From Nocardiopsis metallicus (GTDB taxonomy: Bacteria; Actinomycetota; Actinomycetes; Streptosporangiales; Streptosporangiaceae): a stretch of 64,000 nt of DNA. The first letter of the stretch is position 1; each line of letters starts with the position of its first letter. Of this stretch, positions 21,493-29,611 are shown piece by piece. The notes beneath the pieces are model-generated. The model saw nothing but the letters and a program-made list of their open reading frames with translations. It searched no databases and had not been told where the DNA came from. The position numbers were made by a program, and so were the translations under genes. The stretch covers positions 7,440,001 through 7,504,000 of the forward strand of contig NZ_JACHDO010000001.1 in the NCBI RefSeq assembly GCF_014201115.1. Direction: 5' to 3'.

Positions 21493-22220
21493 CAGGAGGC
21501 CGCGTCGGTGTGCGGCTTGCGCACGTACACGATGACGCTCTTGCCGATGACCGGGTTGAGCAGCTTCTCTGCCACGCGGGTCACCTTCGGCGCCTGGAGC
21601 ATGTCCCAGACCAGCAGGTCGTGGTAGGCCTTGGCCGCCGGGTGGTCGTTGTTGTCGGTGCCCACCGCGCACTTGATCCACCAGTAGGGCGCGTGCAGGG
21701 CGTGCGCGTGGTGGTGCGGGCCGATCACGAAGCCGGTGGCCTTGAGCTTGGCCTCCAGCTCGGCGCGCGTGTAGATGCGGATGTGGCCGCCCTCGTTGGT
21801 GTGGTACTCCTCCGAGAGGGCCCAGCAGATGCGCTCGGGCAGGAAGCTGGGCACGGTGACGGCAGCGATGCCCCCGGGCTTGAGGACCCGGTACAGCTCC
21901 TTCATGGCGGCGGTGTCGTGCGGCAGGTGCTCGAAGATCTCGGCGGCCACGACGCGGTCGAAGCTGCTGTCGTCGAAGGGCATGTCGAGCGCGTCGCCCT
22001 TGACGGTCTCGGCCTTGGCTTCGGCGGGCGCCTCACCCTCGTGGGCCATCGCGGCGAACATGGTCTCGACCTCGGCGAGGTCGTTCTCGTTCTGGTCGAA
22101 GGCGACGACGTCGGCGCCGCGGCGATAGATCTCGAAGGCGTGGCGGCCGCCGCCGCAGCCGAGGTCGAGAACGCGGTCGCCCGGGCCGACGGGGAACAGG
22201 TTGAAGTCGACGGTGATCAG
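21492..22220 (-). CDS. Class I SAM-dependent methyltransferase with CTG start
   Basis: 242 residues. Motif I is VLDLGCGGGRHAF, followed by VVAFDQN, a post-motif region FDRVVAAEIFEHL and LKPGGIAAVTVPSF, as in Methyltransf_11/UbiE-like enzymes. Upstream in this frame there is no ATG, GTG or TTG before a non-homologous stretch; the only fitting initiator is a CTG preceded by GGGAG at 6 bp, giving (M)ITVDFNLFPVGPGDRVLD. Its stop overlaps the start of the toroid gene, so translation is coupled. The substrate is unknown. Confidence 0.85.
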   Translation of the reverse strand: MITVDFNLFPVGPGDRVLDLGCGGGRHAFEIYRRGADVVAFDQNENDLAEVETMFAAMAHEGEAPAEAKAETVKGDALDMPFDDSSFDRVVAAEIFEHLPHDTAAMKELYRVLKPGGIAAVTVPSFLPERICWALSEEYHTNEGGHIRIYTRAELEAKLKATGFVIGPHHHAHALHAPYWWIKCAVGTDNNDHPAAKAYHDLLVWDMLQAPKVTRVAEKLLNPVIGKSVIVYVRKPHTDAAS

Positions 22221-22273
22221 TGGAGGCTCCCTAGGGGTGGTGCTGCGGGTCGTGGAGTGCGCGGCCTGCCGGG

Positions 22274-23629
22274 TCAGGCACCGTTCGCGCGGGCCCGCAC
22301 GGGCGCGGGTCGGGTGTCGCCGCCGGTACCGGCACCGGTCCCCTTGACGGCGTCGATGGTGGAGGCGTAGCGCTGGGCGGTCAGCTCGGCCACGGCCTTC
22401 CAGGTGAAGCGTTCCTGGACGCGGCGCCAGGCGGCGGCGCTCATCCGCTCGCGTTCGGCGTCGTCGTCGAACAGGGAGGTGAGTTCGGCGGCCAGCAGCT
22501 CGGGGTCTCCGGGCGGGATGAGCCGGCCGGCGACCCCGTCTGTGCCCACGACCTCGGGCAGGGCGCCCGCGTGGCTGGCGATGAGCGGGGTGCCGCAGGC
22601 CATGGCCTCCACGGCCGGAAGGGAGAAGCCCTCGTAGAAGGAGGGGACGACGGCGACCTGGGCGCTGGAGATGAGTTCGCCCAGTTCCCGGTCGCCGATG
22701 CCGCTGACGAACTCCACCCGATCGCGCAGGCCGAGTTCGTCGACGAGCTGGTCGGTGGGGCCGCCGGGTTTGGGCTTGCTGACGATCGTGAGCGTGACGT
22801 CGCGTTCGGTGGCGAGCTTGGCGGCGGCACGCAGCAGGACGCTGACGCCCTTGAGGGGGCTGTCGGCGCTGGCGGTGCACACGATGCGGCCGGGGACGCG
22901 CTCGACCTCGGTGCGGGGGTGGAAGTAGCGGGTGTCCACGCCCAGCGGGGTGACCTCCATGGTGGCGGGGGCGACGCCGAACTCGCGGGCGATGTCGTCG
23001 GCGGAGGACTGGGAGGGCACCAGGATCGGGTCGAGCTTGCGCGCGACCCTGGCCTGCATCTTCACGAACCCGTACCAGCGGCGCTTGGAGAGCTTCTGGA
23101 GGCCCTTGGCCTCCTCCAGCTCGATGCGGCGGTCCACGCTGATGGGGTGGTGGATGGTGGTGACCAGGGGGATCCCGGCGGACTTGACGCCGAGCAGGCC
23201 CCAGCCCAGGGTCTGGTTGTCGTGGACGACGTCGAAGTCGCCCAGGCGGCGGCGGAGTTCGCGGTTGGCGCGCAGGGAGTAGGTGAGCGGCTCGGGGAAC
23301 CCGGCGGTCCACATGGTGACGACCTCGAGGACGTCGATCCAGTCGCGCCACTGGCGCACGGGCGGGGCGACGAACGGGTTGACGTCGTTGTACAGGTCCA
23401 GGGAGGGGAGCTTCTCCAGGGTGACGCCCTCGTCCAGGACGGGGTAGGGCTGTCCGGAGAAGACGGTGACCTCGTGACCGAGCGCGGCCAGTTCGCGGGA
23501 CAGGTGGCGGACGTAGACGCCCTGTCCGCCCACGTGCTGCTTGCTGCGGTACGACAGGAGGGCGACGCGCAGGGGGCGGTCGCCGGAGGGCCGTGGGGTC
23601 GGTTCCGTGCTTGTGCCCGACTGGGTCAA
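22274..23629 (-). CDS. Glycosyltransferase family 4 protein
   Basis: 451 residues from TTG 23629, which has a GAGGTGG ribosome-binding site. The N-terminal Rossmann half has LLSYRSKQHVGGQGVYVRHL; the C-terminal donor half has the GT4 EX7E region PSFYEGFSLPAVEAMACGTP. It transfers a sugar from a nucleotide-sugar donor, acting in the cytoplasm or at the inner membrane face. The acceptor is unknown. It is the first gene of the three-gene minus-strand set and has a 10-bp palindrome upstream at 23748-23757. Confidence 0.88.
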   Translation of the reverse strand: MTQSGTSTEPTPRPSGDRPLRVALLSYRSKQHVGGQGVYVRHLSRELAALGHEVTVFSGQPYPVLDEGVTLEKLPSLDLYNDVNPFVAPPVRQWRDWIDVLEVVTMWTAGFPEPLTYSLRANRELRRRLGDFDVVHDNQTLGWGLLGVKSAGIPLVTTIHHPISVDRRIELEEAKGLQKLSKRRWYGFVKMQARVARKLDPILVPSQSSADDIAREFGVAPATMEVTPLGVDTRYFHPRTEVERVPGRIVCTASADSPLKGVSVLLRAAAKLATERDVTLTIVSKPKPGGPTDQLVDELGLRDRVEFVSGIGDRELGELISSAQVAVVPSFYEGFSLPAVEAMACGTPLIASHAGALPEVVGTDGVAGRLIPPGDPELLAAELTSLFDDDAERERMSAAAWRRVQERFTWKAVAELTAQRYASTIDAVKGTGAGTGGDTRPAPVRARANGA

Positions 23630-23747
23630 GAGTCCACCTCTTCGTTGGGTCGCGTGCCCGGTCGCCGCCGTTGCGCCTTGCGGGCTCCGGTGTGGTCGGA
23701 GCCGCTGGTGGGGCGGCCGCTGGGATAGTTGCGCGCCCCCATATGTT

Positions 23748-23757
23748 ACTCGCGAGT
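23748..23757. promoter_or_regulatory. Palindrome upstream of the glycosyltransferase set
   Basis: ACTCGCGAGT, a perfect 10-bp palindrome 119 bp before the TTG start. A TetR-type operator is possible; the regulator is unknown. Confidence 0.35.
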
Positions 23758-23796
23758 TCATTCGGGGTCGGCGCCGGGCTTCGGGTATAGGGGATC

Positions 23797-24825
23797 CTAT
23801 TCGGGGTGCTGCGCTTGGGCGACGCTGGCCCAGCGGGGCAGGTCGTCCGGGCCGCTCCGGGCCGCCAGGCCGCGCTCCTCCAGCAGGCGCAGGTGCGCGG
23901 CGGTCTCGGAGGCGGCCATGTGTCTGGCCAGGAGCCGCATGTCCGCCCAGGGGCGGCGCCACTCCAGGCGCGAGGTGAGTTCCCAGAGGGTGGTGGGGCC
24001 CTGCTCGAGCAGGCGCGCCATGAAGTCCAGGCGTTCCTCGTGGTGGTCGACGATCTCCGCGGCGCGTGCGGTCAGACCCCAGAAGCGCGTCTCGTGTGAG
24101 GGAAGACACAGGAGCCGGTCGGCCTCGGGCATGCGGCCGACGCGGGCCTGGGAGGCGATGAAGTCGCCGAGGGGGTCGCCGTCGGCGGAGTCGAGGGGGA
24201 ACTGGCCCACGTGCGGGGTGATGCGCGGCAGTACGTGGTCGCCGGTGAAGAGCAGGTCGCGTTCGGCCAGGTGCAGGCACAGGTGGCCGGGGGTGTGCCC
24301 GGGGGTCCACAGTGGGCGCAGGTCCAGACCGGGGACGTCAAGGCGCTCGCCGTCGCCGAGCGCGCGGTCGGGGAGCGCGGGTGAGGGGAAGACGTTGGGG
24401 GCGGCGCGGAAGGCCTCGAGGTCCTGCTCGGGGAAGCCTGCGCGGGTCATCTGCTCCAGGACGGAGGCGCCGCGTTCGTCGGGGGTGCGCTCCTCCAGCC
24501 GCCGCAGGACCTCGATGTCGGCGGGGTGCATGGCGACCCAGGCGTCGGAGGCCTCGCGCAGGCGGCCGGTCAGGCCGGAGTGGTCGGGGTGGAAGTGGGT
24601 GAGCACGGCGCCCTGGACCTCGTCGACGCCGTGTCCGGCCTGCTTGAGGCCGCTGACCAGTGCGTCCCACGAGTCATCGTGGTCCCAGCCGGTGTCGATC
24701 AGGACGGGGCCGCCGGGCGCGGACAGCGTGTAGACGTAGGTGAACCCGATCGGGTTGTGGGGAACGGGTACGGGGATGCTCCACAATCCCTCGCCTAGGT
24801 CCTCTACCGGGGGGACTTCACGCAT
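23797..24825 (-). CDS. MBL-fold metallo-hydrolase
   Basis: 342 residues. The metal site is THFHPDHSG (about 75-83), with further ligands likely in TPGHTPGHL and FTGDHVLPR. A C-terminal helical region of about 90 residues, typical of the larger glyoxalase-II-like or LACTB2-like hydrolases, follows. It lies 167 bp upstream of the glycosyltransferase on the same strand and is divergent from a KstR-like regulator, so it may be a target of that regulator. Substrate unknown; thioester or lactone hydrolysis would fit a lipid-degradation context. Confidence 0.82.
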   Translation of the reverse strand: MREVPPVEDLGEGLWSIPVPVPHNPIGFTYVYTLSAPGGPVLIDTGWDHDDSWDALVSGLKQAGHGVDEVQGAVLTHFHPDHSGLTGRLREASDAWVAMHPADIEVLRRLEERTPDERGASVLEQMTRAGFPEQDLEAFRAAPNVFPSPALPDRALGDGERLDVPGLDLRPLWTPGHTPGHLCLHLAERDLLFTGDHVLPRITPHVGQFPLDSADGDPLGDFIASQARVGRMPEADRLLCLPSHETRFWGLTARAAEIVDHHEERLDFMARLLEQGPTTLWELTSRLEWRRPWADMRLLARHMAASETAAHLRLLEERGLAARSGPDDLPRWASVAQAQHPE

Positions 24826-24851
24826 CCTGGGCCGACCTCTCCACTGGAAAC

Positions 24852-24870
24852 CGAATCTGATTCGATTCTA
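24852..24870 (-). promoter_or_regulatory. Dyad and -10 box before the metallo-hydrolase
   Basis: CGAATC-T-GATTCG (24852-24864) is a perfect 6-bp-arm dyad adjoining TAGAAT read on the minus strand (24865-24870), a good -10 hexamer. A repressor bound here would cover the transcription start. Confidence 0.4.
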
Positions 24871-24995
24871 GGGAAGGGCCCGGCGGGGCCTGCGGGCGGT
24901 GGGTGCCCTACGGGTCCGCTCCGGATCCGGTTCGGGTCGGTCCGGGGTCGATTTGCGTGGCCGGGTGTGGCCTGGGCCATATCGCCCGAGCAAAA

Positions 24996-25009
24996 TAGAA
25001 CATATTCTA
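24996..25009. promoter_or_regulatory. KstR-type operator candidate
   Basis: TAGAACATATTCTA matches the published mycobacterial KstR motif TnnAACnnGTTnnA at all defined positions but one (ATT for GTT). It lies between the divergent metallo-hydrolase and the KstR-like regulator. The rest of 24826-25239 shows no gene. Confidence 0.55.
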
Positions 25010-25239
25010 CTAAGGTCGAACGGGTCACCTGAAAGCCCGGGTCAAGTTCTCGTATTGCCTTCACTACATCGGGCGATGAGGCACGGATCATGGGCGCGAA
25101 GCGCTGCGATGGTGGGAAGCCGTTGGATAACGTGTTCTCGTAAGCCTGGCTGGCAGGGGTACGCACCAGCCCGGCGCAGTTGGCCTCGGTCCGCCGCTCG
25201 ACGGCGCGCGCGGAACCGGTGACGAATGGGAGAGACCCT

Positions 25240-25875
25240 GTGGCGGTGCAGGCACCTATCGGAACGATGACGCGGAGTCAGACCCAGCGTCGTCGGCGCA
25301 TCGTCCAGACCGCGGCCGCCCTGGCCGTGCGCGGTGGCGTGGAGGCCATGCAGATGCGCTCGGTCGCCGAGCGCGCCGGAGTCGCCCTGGGCACGCTCTA
25401 CCGCTACTTCCCCTCCAAGATGGACCTCGTCGTGGCCGTGGTCACCGAGGAGCTCGACCTCCTGGAAGGCGGCATCGTCCGCCGCCCGCCCACCGCGGAC
25501 TCCCCCTCCGGCAGGGCGGTCGACGTCCTGCTCCGCGCCACCCGGGGTCTCATGCGCGAGCCCGAGCTCGCCGACGCCCTGGTGCGCTCCCTGATCATGG
25601 CCGAGGTCAAGATCGAGCTCGACGTACGCATCAGCGACCTGGTGTGGCGGGTGGCCACCGGCAACCTGGAGGGCGCGGACACCACCGCCGCCGACGAGGA
25701 GTCCGCGGGCGCCGGTGCCGGGGTGGACCGTGGCAGCACCGGGTACGTCCTGGTCAGCTCGCTCACCAGCGTGTGGATCTTCGAACTGGTCGAGATCCTC
25801 AAGGGCCGCCGCGACGTCGACGAGGTCGCGGGTCGCCTCCAGACCGCGGCCGAGCGCCTGCTCGTCTCCTTCTAG
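25240..25875 (+). CDS. TetR-family regulator, KstR-like
   Basis: 211 residues from GTG 25240 (GGGAGAG ribosome-binding site). The N-terminal HTH covers about residues 15-65: RRRRIVQTAAALAVRGGVEA, MQMRSVAERAGVALGTLYRYF, then PSKMDLVVAVV. This arrangement, especially MQMRSVAERAGVALGTLYRYFPSK in pieces, is close to KstR, the repressor of sterol and fatty-acid degradation genes in actinobacteria. The ligand domain is unassigned. An operator-like dyad is upstream at 24996, consistent with autoregulation. Ligand class (acyl-CoA or steroid-CoA) is inference. Confidence 0.8.
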   Translation: MAVQAPIGTMTRSQTQRRRRIVQTAAALAVRGGVEAMQMRSVAERAGVALGTLYRYFPSKMDLVVAVVTEELDLLEGGIVRRPPTADSPSGRAVDVLLRATRGLMREPELADALVRSLIMAEVKIELDVRISDLVWRVATGNLEGADTTAADEESAGAGAGVDRGSTGYVLVSSLTSVWIFELVEILKGRRDVDEVAGRLQTAAERLLVSF

Positions 25876-25908
25876 CCGCTCCCCGCACCCGCGACCCGCC
25901 CGGTCGCC

Positions 25909-27408
25909 CTAGTCTCCCTGGTCGCTTTGGCCGTTGCCGAACAGCAGGCCCAGCAGGCCGCCGAGCAGGCCGTTCGATCCCCCTCCGCCACCGGAGCCCC
26001 CGTTTCCGGGGTCGGTCTCGGGGGTCTCCTCCGGCTCGCCCGGAGCCGGTTCGCCGCCGCCCTCCCCGGGGGCCCGGGGCGGAAGCGGCTCGTCCCCGGG
26101 CTGTTCCGGGGCTTGCTCGTTCGAACCCTCGCTGGTCCGCTCCTCGCCCGCGGAAACCCCTTCGTCCTCGGGGGCCTCCGCGGGGTCGCCGGGCTCCTCG
26201 CCCGGTGGCTCCGCCGCCTCCGAGTCCTCCTGGAGTGAGTCGCCCGAGGCCGAGGTCCCGGTCTGCTCGGTCCCCGGCTTGCCGTCGGAGGCGGTCGAGG
26301 CCGCCTCCACCTCCGACAGGCCCGGACGCTGCCCCGGTAGCGCGGGACCCGCGTCGATCATGGTGGAGGGGTCGCCCATGGAACTGGCCCACCACCACAG
26401 ACCGAACGCCACCGCGACCGTCGCCAGCCCCGAGACCGCCGGCAGCGGCCAGCGCCGCCGTCCCGGTCCGGTGACCTCGTCGAGCGGGTCGTGGTCGGGG
26501 GAGGGCAGTGGGGCGCGCACGTCCTCGTGGAGGGAGTGGTCGGCGGTGGTCAGCCGGTCGCCGGGCAGGGCCCGGGGGAGCGGCGTCTCGACCGTGCCGC
26601 CCTCCTGCGGGGTCTCGGCCACGGGCGCGCCGGGCGGGCGCGAGCGGTGGACCGGGTAGCCGTCCGCGGTGAGCGGCTGCATGGCGGCGGCGATGCGGCT
26701 GCGGTCCCCGGCCGCCTCGGGTGAGGTGCAGGTGTGCACGACCCGCGCGCGCAGACCGGGTGGCGGGCCCGGTGGCCGCAGCAGGGCCAGGGCGGAGGAG
26801 ACCTGTTGGACCTGGGTGCGCCAGGTGTTGGTGGCGGTGTCCGCCTCGGAGCCGCTCCCGGCGTCGGCCTCGCCGAGGTCCTCCATCCCTTCGGCGGCGC
26901 GGCGGATCGCGGAGCGGGACAGCTCGCCGCAGATCCGCGGATCCAGGCCCAGGACACGGGCGACAGCGGAGGTGGACAGCGCGTGGCGCAGGTTGAGTTC
27001 GACCAGTTCGCGGTGGCTGGCGGGCAGCCGGGAGAACATCCGAGCGACCGGAACCTCCGCGGGCACGGTGGCCAGGCGTGTGTAGGGGCAGGTGAGCGAG
27101 AAGCCGCGGCGCTGGCAGGCGGAGCGGACCAGGGCGTAGAGCCAGGGCCCGCGGTCCGCGGGGTCGGTGAGCCTGGCCTGGAGCCCCACCCCGGCGACCA
27201 GGGCCTCGTGCACGGCGTCGGTCACCGGGTCCTCGCCCGATCCCCCCGAGCCTGGCTCTGCCGCGTCCGTTTCCCGCGCGCCCTCGACGTACCGTTCGGG
27301 GTCGCCCAGCAGGGACCACGCGTACAGGTACAGCGACGGCGCGAAGGTGTCGTGCAGCGCCTCGACGACCTCTGCCGCCGGTACGTCTGTTTCGTTACCT
27401 CTGGTCAC
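25909..27408 (-). CDS. Sigma-factor-like protein with membrane anchor and acidic Pro/Glu-rich tail
   Basis: 499 residues. The first about 170 resemble an ECF sigma factor: LHDTFAPSLYLYAWSLLGD as region 2 start and, after a gap, LPASHRELVELNLRHALS with TSAVARVLGLDPRICGELS as a region 4 HTH. A membrane helix follows near 316-338 (VSGLATVAVAFGLWWWASS), then about 160 residues rich in Pro, Glu, Gly and Ser, ending in a glycine run and a hydrophobic NGLLGGLLGLLFG segment. The order DNA-binding part, helix, low-complexity part implies an inward-facing N-terminus. No anti-sigma gene adjoins it. It may act as a tethered sigma factor or anti-sigma-like regulator; function unknown. Confidence 0.75.
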   Translation of the reverse strand: MTRGNETDVPAAEVVEALHDTFAPSLYLYAWSLLGDPERYVEGARETDAAEPGSGGSGEDPVTDAVHEALVAGVGLQARLTDPADRGPWLYALVRSACQRRGFSLTCPYTRLATVPAEVPVARMFSRLPASHRELVELNLRHALSTSAVARVLGLDPRICGELSRSAIRRAAEGMEDLGEADAGSGSEADTATNTWRTQVQQVSSALALLRPPGPPPGLRARVVHTCTSPEAAGDRSRIAAAMQPLTADGYPVHRSRPPGAPVAETPQEGGTVETPLPRALPGDRLTTADHSLHEDVRAPLPSPDHDPLDEVTGPGRRRWPLPAVSGLATVAVAFGLWWWASSMGDPSTMIDAGPALPGQRPGLSEVEAASTASDGKPGTEQTGTSASGDSLQEDSEAAEPPGEEPGDPAEAPEDEGVSAGEERTSEGSNEQAPEQPGDEPLPPRAPGEGGGEPAPGEPEETPETDPGNGGSGGGGGSNGLLGGLLGLLFGNGQSDQGD

Positions 27409-27601
27409 GATTCTCCCCCCGCTTCTGTGGTGACGCTAGCGAGGGGAGGCGTCTGGCGTGGGTGAATCGATCAGCTGTATCTGGAAGGTGAGACTTCTGT
27501 TACCGTCCAGGCGCGTCCGGCGTCACTCCGAACGCGCGCTCTGACCGTCCCCCGGCGGGTTCCGACAGGCCCCGCAAGGCTTCGAAAGCCCTGAGAGGCC
27601 G

Positions 27602-28600
27602 CTACTCGCCGCCCCGGGAGGGCTGACCGATCGAGACCATGCGCTCCACGGAGCGGCGGGCGCGTTCGGCGGTCTCGGGGTCGACCAGGATCTCGGTGGT
27701 GCCGTGGCGCAGAGAGTTCAGCAGCTTGTCGGCGTCGATCATCTTCATGTAGTGGCACTCGGCGCGCGAGTTGACCGCCTCGAACTCCGTGGTGGAGTTG
27801 GCGTTGCGCAGCTGGTGCAGCATGCCGGTCTCGGTGGCGATCAGCACCTTCTTGGCGCTGGTGTTCTCGGCGGCGCTGAGCATGCCGCCGGTGGAGAGCA
27901 CCTTGACCCGGTCCTCGGGGACCGCACCGCTGCCCACCAGGTAGAGGGCGGAGGTGGCGCAGCCGCACTCGGGGTGGACGTACACCTCGGCGTCGGGCTC
28001 GGCCGCGACCCGCTCGCGCAGGGTGTGGCCGTCGATCCCGGCGTGCACGTGGCACTCGCCCATCCAGATGTGGATGTTCTCGCGGCCGGTGACCCGCTTG
28101 ACGTGGGCGCCCAGGAACTGGTCCGGCAGGAACAGGATCTCCTTGTCCTCCGGGATGGAGCGGATGACGTCCGCGGCGTTGGACGACGTGCAGCAGATGT
28201 CGGTCTCGGCCTTGACCGCCGCCGTGGTGTTCACGTAGGCGACCACGACCGCGCCGGGGTGCTGGGCCTTCCAGGCGCGCACGTCCTCGGCGGTGATGGT
28301 GTCGGCCAGCGAGCACCCGGCGTTGGGGTCGGGCAGGAGGATGGTCTTCTCCGGCGCGAGGATCTTGGCGGTCTCGGCCATGAAGTGCACACCGCAGAAG
28401 ACGATGGTGCTGGCGTCCACGCTCGCGGCGAGCCGGGAGAGCGCCAGGGAGTCGCCGGTGTGGTGGGCGACGTCCTGGATTTCCGGACGCTGGTAGTTGT
28501 GCGCGAGGATGACAGCGTCGCGCTCGTCTGCCAGGCGGCGGACCTCAGCGGCCCATTCCTGCCTGGTCATGGTGTCCGCCGTCGCGGTGACCGTTGCCAT
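27602..28600 (-). CDS. nadA: Quinolinate synthase
   Basis: 332 residues. It condenses iminoaspartate with dihydroxyacetone phosphate to quinolinate in de novo NAD synthesis, using a 4Fe-4S cluster. Diagnostic segments are LAHNYQRPEIQDVAHHTGDS, FCGVHFMAETAKIL (cluster Cys69), DPNAGCSLAD, YVNTTAAVKAETDICCTSS, HPECGCAT and STGGML. There is no adjoining nadB or nadC in the window. It is divergent from nrtR, with a dyad between them, as expected for NrtR control of NAD biosynthesis. Confidence 0.96.
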   Translation of the reverse strand: MATVTATADTMTRQEWAAEVRRLADERDAVILAHNYQRPEIQDVAHHTGDSLALSRLAASVDASTIVFCGVHFMAETAKILAPEKTILLPDPNAGCSLADTITAEDVRAWKAQHPGAVVVAYVNTTAAVKAETDICCTSSNAADVIRSIPEDKEILFLPDQFLGAHVKRVTGRENIHIWMGECHVHAGIDGHTLRERVAAEPDAEVYVHPECGCATSALYLVGSGAVPEDRVKVLSTGGMLSAAENTSAKKVLIATETGMLHQLRNANSTTEFEAVNSRAECHYMKMIDADKLLNSLRHGTTEILVDPETAERARRSVERMVSIGQPSRGGE

Positions 28601-28673
28601 GTCCTACTACTTCCTTGAGGCTGTGGGCACGTCGTGCGGGCGCCGTGCCGTGGGAGGTCAGTGCGGTGGACTA

Positions 28674-28696
28674 GTTTTTGTCTTGTAGGCACAAAC
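28674..28696. promoter_or_regulatory. Candidate NrtR operator between nadA and nrtR
   Basis: GTTTTTGTC-TTGTA-GGCACAAAC is an imperfect dyad with 7 of 9 arm positions paired, 74 bp upstream of the nadA start. On the minus strand TTGTGC and TAGTCC could form the nadA promoter, so binding would block it. Confidence 0.5.
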
Positions 28697-28852
28697 CTGG
28701 TGAAGCTTAACATGTCGTGGAACGGAAGGGACAGGGTGGATATCCCGGAAGCAAACGGACAGGCCACGGTGGTCGGAACGGGCACCGCAGCGGGAGTGGC
28801 CGCGACGGCCGCCCCGCGCGGGGCCGGAGCGGTCGCAGGGGGAGGTGGAACG

Positions 28853-29524
28853 GTGCTCTCGGCACACGAGGCGCTCGCCGTCGTCCTCCAGATCCGCGGC
28901 GGTGAACTGTGCGTGCTGCTGTGGCGGCGGGCCCTGCCGCCCTGCGAGGGGGAATGGGCGCTGCCCGGCGGCCGCCTCCGCGCCGACGAGAGCCTGGGCG
29001 CCTCCATCCGCCGCCAGCTCGCCCAGAAGGTCGACGTCCGCGACCTGAGCCACCTGGAACAGCTGGAGACGCGCAGCGACCCCGAACGCGACCCGCAGCG
29101 CCGCACCCTGGCCACCGCCTACCTGGGCCTGGTCCCGGCGCACATCGACCCGGTGGTGCCCGACGACACCGGGTGGCACCCCGCCGCCGACCTGCCCCCG
29201 ATGGCCTTCGACCACGCCTCCATCGTCCGTTCGGGCCGCCGTCGCCTGCGCTCCAAGCTCAGCTACACCAACCTCGGTTTCGCGCTGGCGCCGCCGGAGT
29301 TCACCATGTCGGAGCTGTCCGCCCACTACCGGGCCGCCCTCGGGCACGATGTGGCCGCCACCAACCTGCGCCGGGTCCTGCTGCGGCGCGGACAGATCGA
29401 GGAGACCGGGCGCTCGGTGCCCTCGGGGCGTTCGGGCGGCCGGCCCGCCGCGCTCTTCCGCTTCCGCGCACGGGAGCTGGAGGTCACCGACGCCTTCGCC
29501 GTGCTGCGCCCGCCGGTCGGCTGA
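28853..29524 (+). CDS. nrtR: NrtR-type transcriptional regulator (Nudix domain plus winged helix)
   Basis: 223 residues from GTG 28853, chosen for its strong GGGGGAGG ribosome-binding site; an in-frame ATG at 28712 would add 47 Ala/Gly-rich residues. Nudix-like fold up to about residue 135 (EWALPGGRL, ESLGASIRRQLAQKVDV), then a winged helix (FTMSELSAHYRAALGHDVAATNLRR in pieces). The Nudix box has lost the REUXEE glutamates (RRQLAQK instead), so hydrolysis is unlikely; NrtR proteins sense ADP-ribose or related nucleotides. Divergence from nadA fits a repressor of NAD synthesis. Confidence 0.87.
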   Translation: MLSAHEALAVVLQIRGGELCVLLWRRALPPCEGEWALPGGRLRADESLGASIRRQLAQKVDVRDLSHLEQLETRSDPERDPQRRTLATAYLGLVPAHIDPVVPDDTGWHPAADLPPMAFDHASIVRSGRRRLRSKLSYTNLGFALAPPEFTMSELSAHYRAALGHDVAATNLRRVLLRRGQIEETGRSVPSGRSGGRPAALFRFRARELEVTDAFAVLRPPVG

Positions 29525-29611
29525 CCTGGGGGCGGTTCCGACGGCTGACCCGGCGACCGCCTCACCTCGGCCCGGGTCCCCGGTCGGGAGCGCTGTGTAA
29601 ACTCCCTAACC

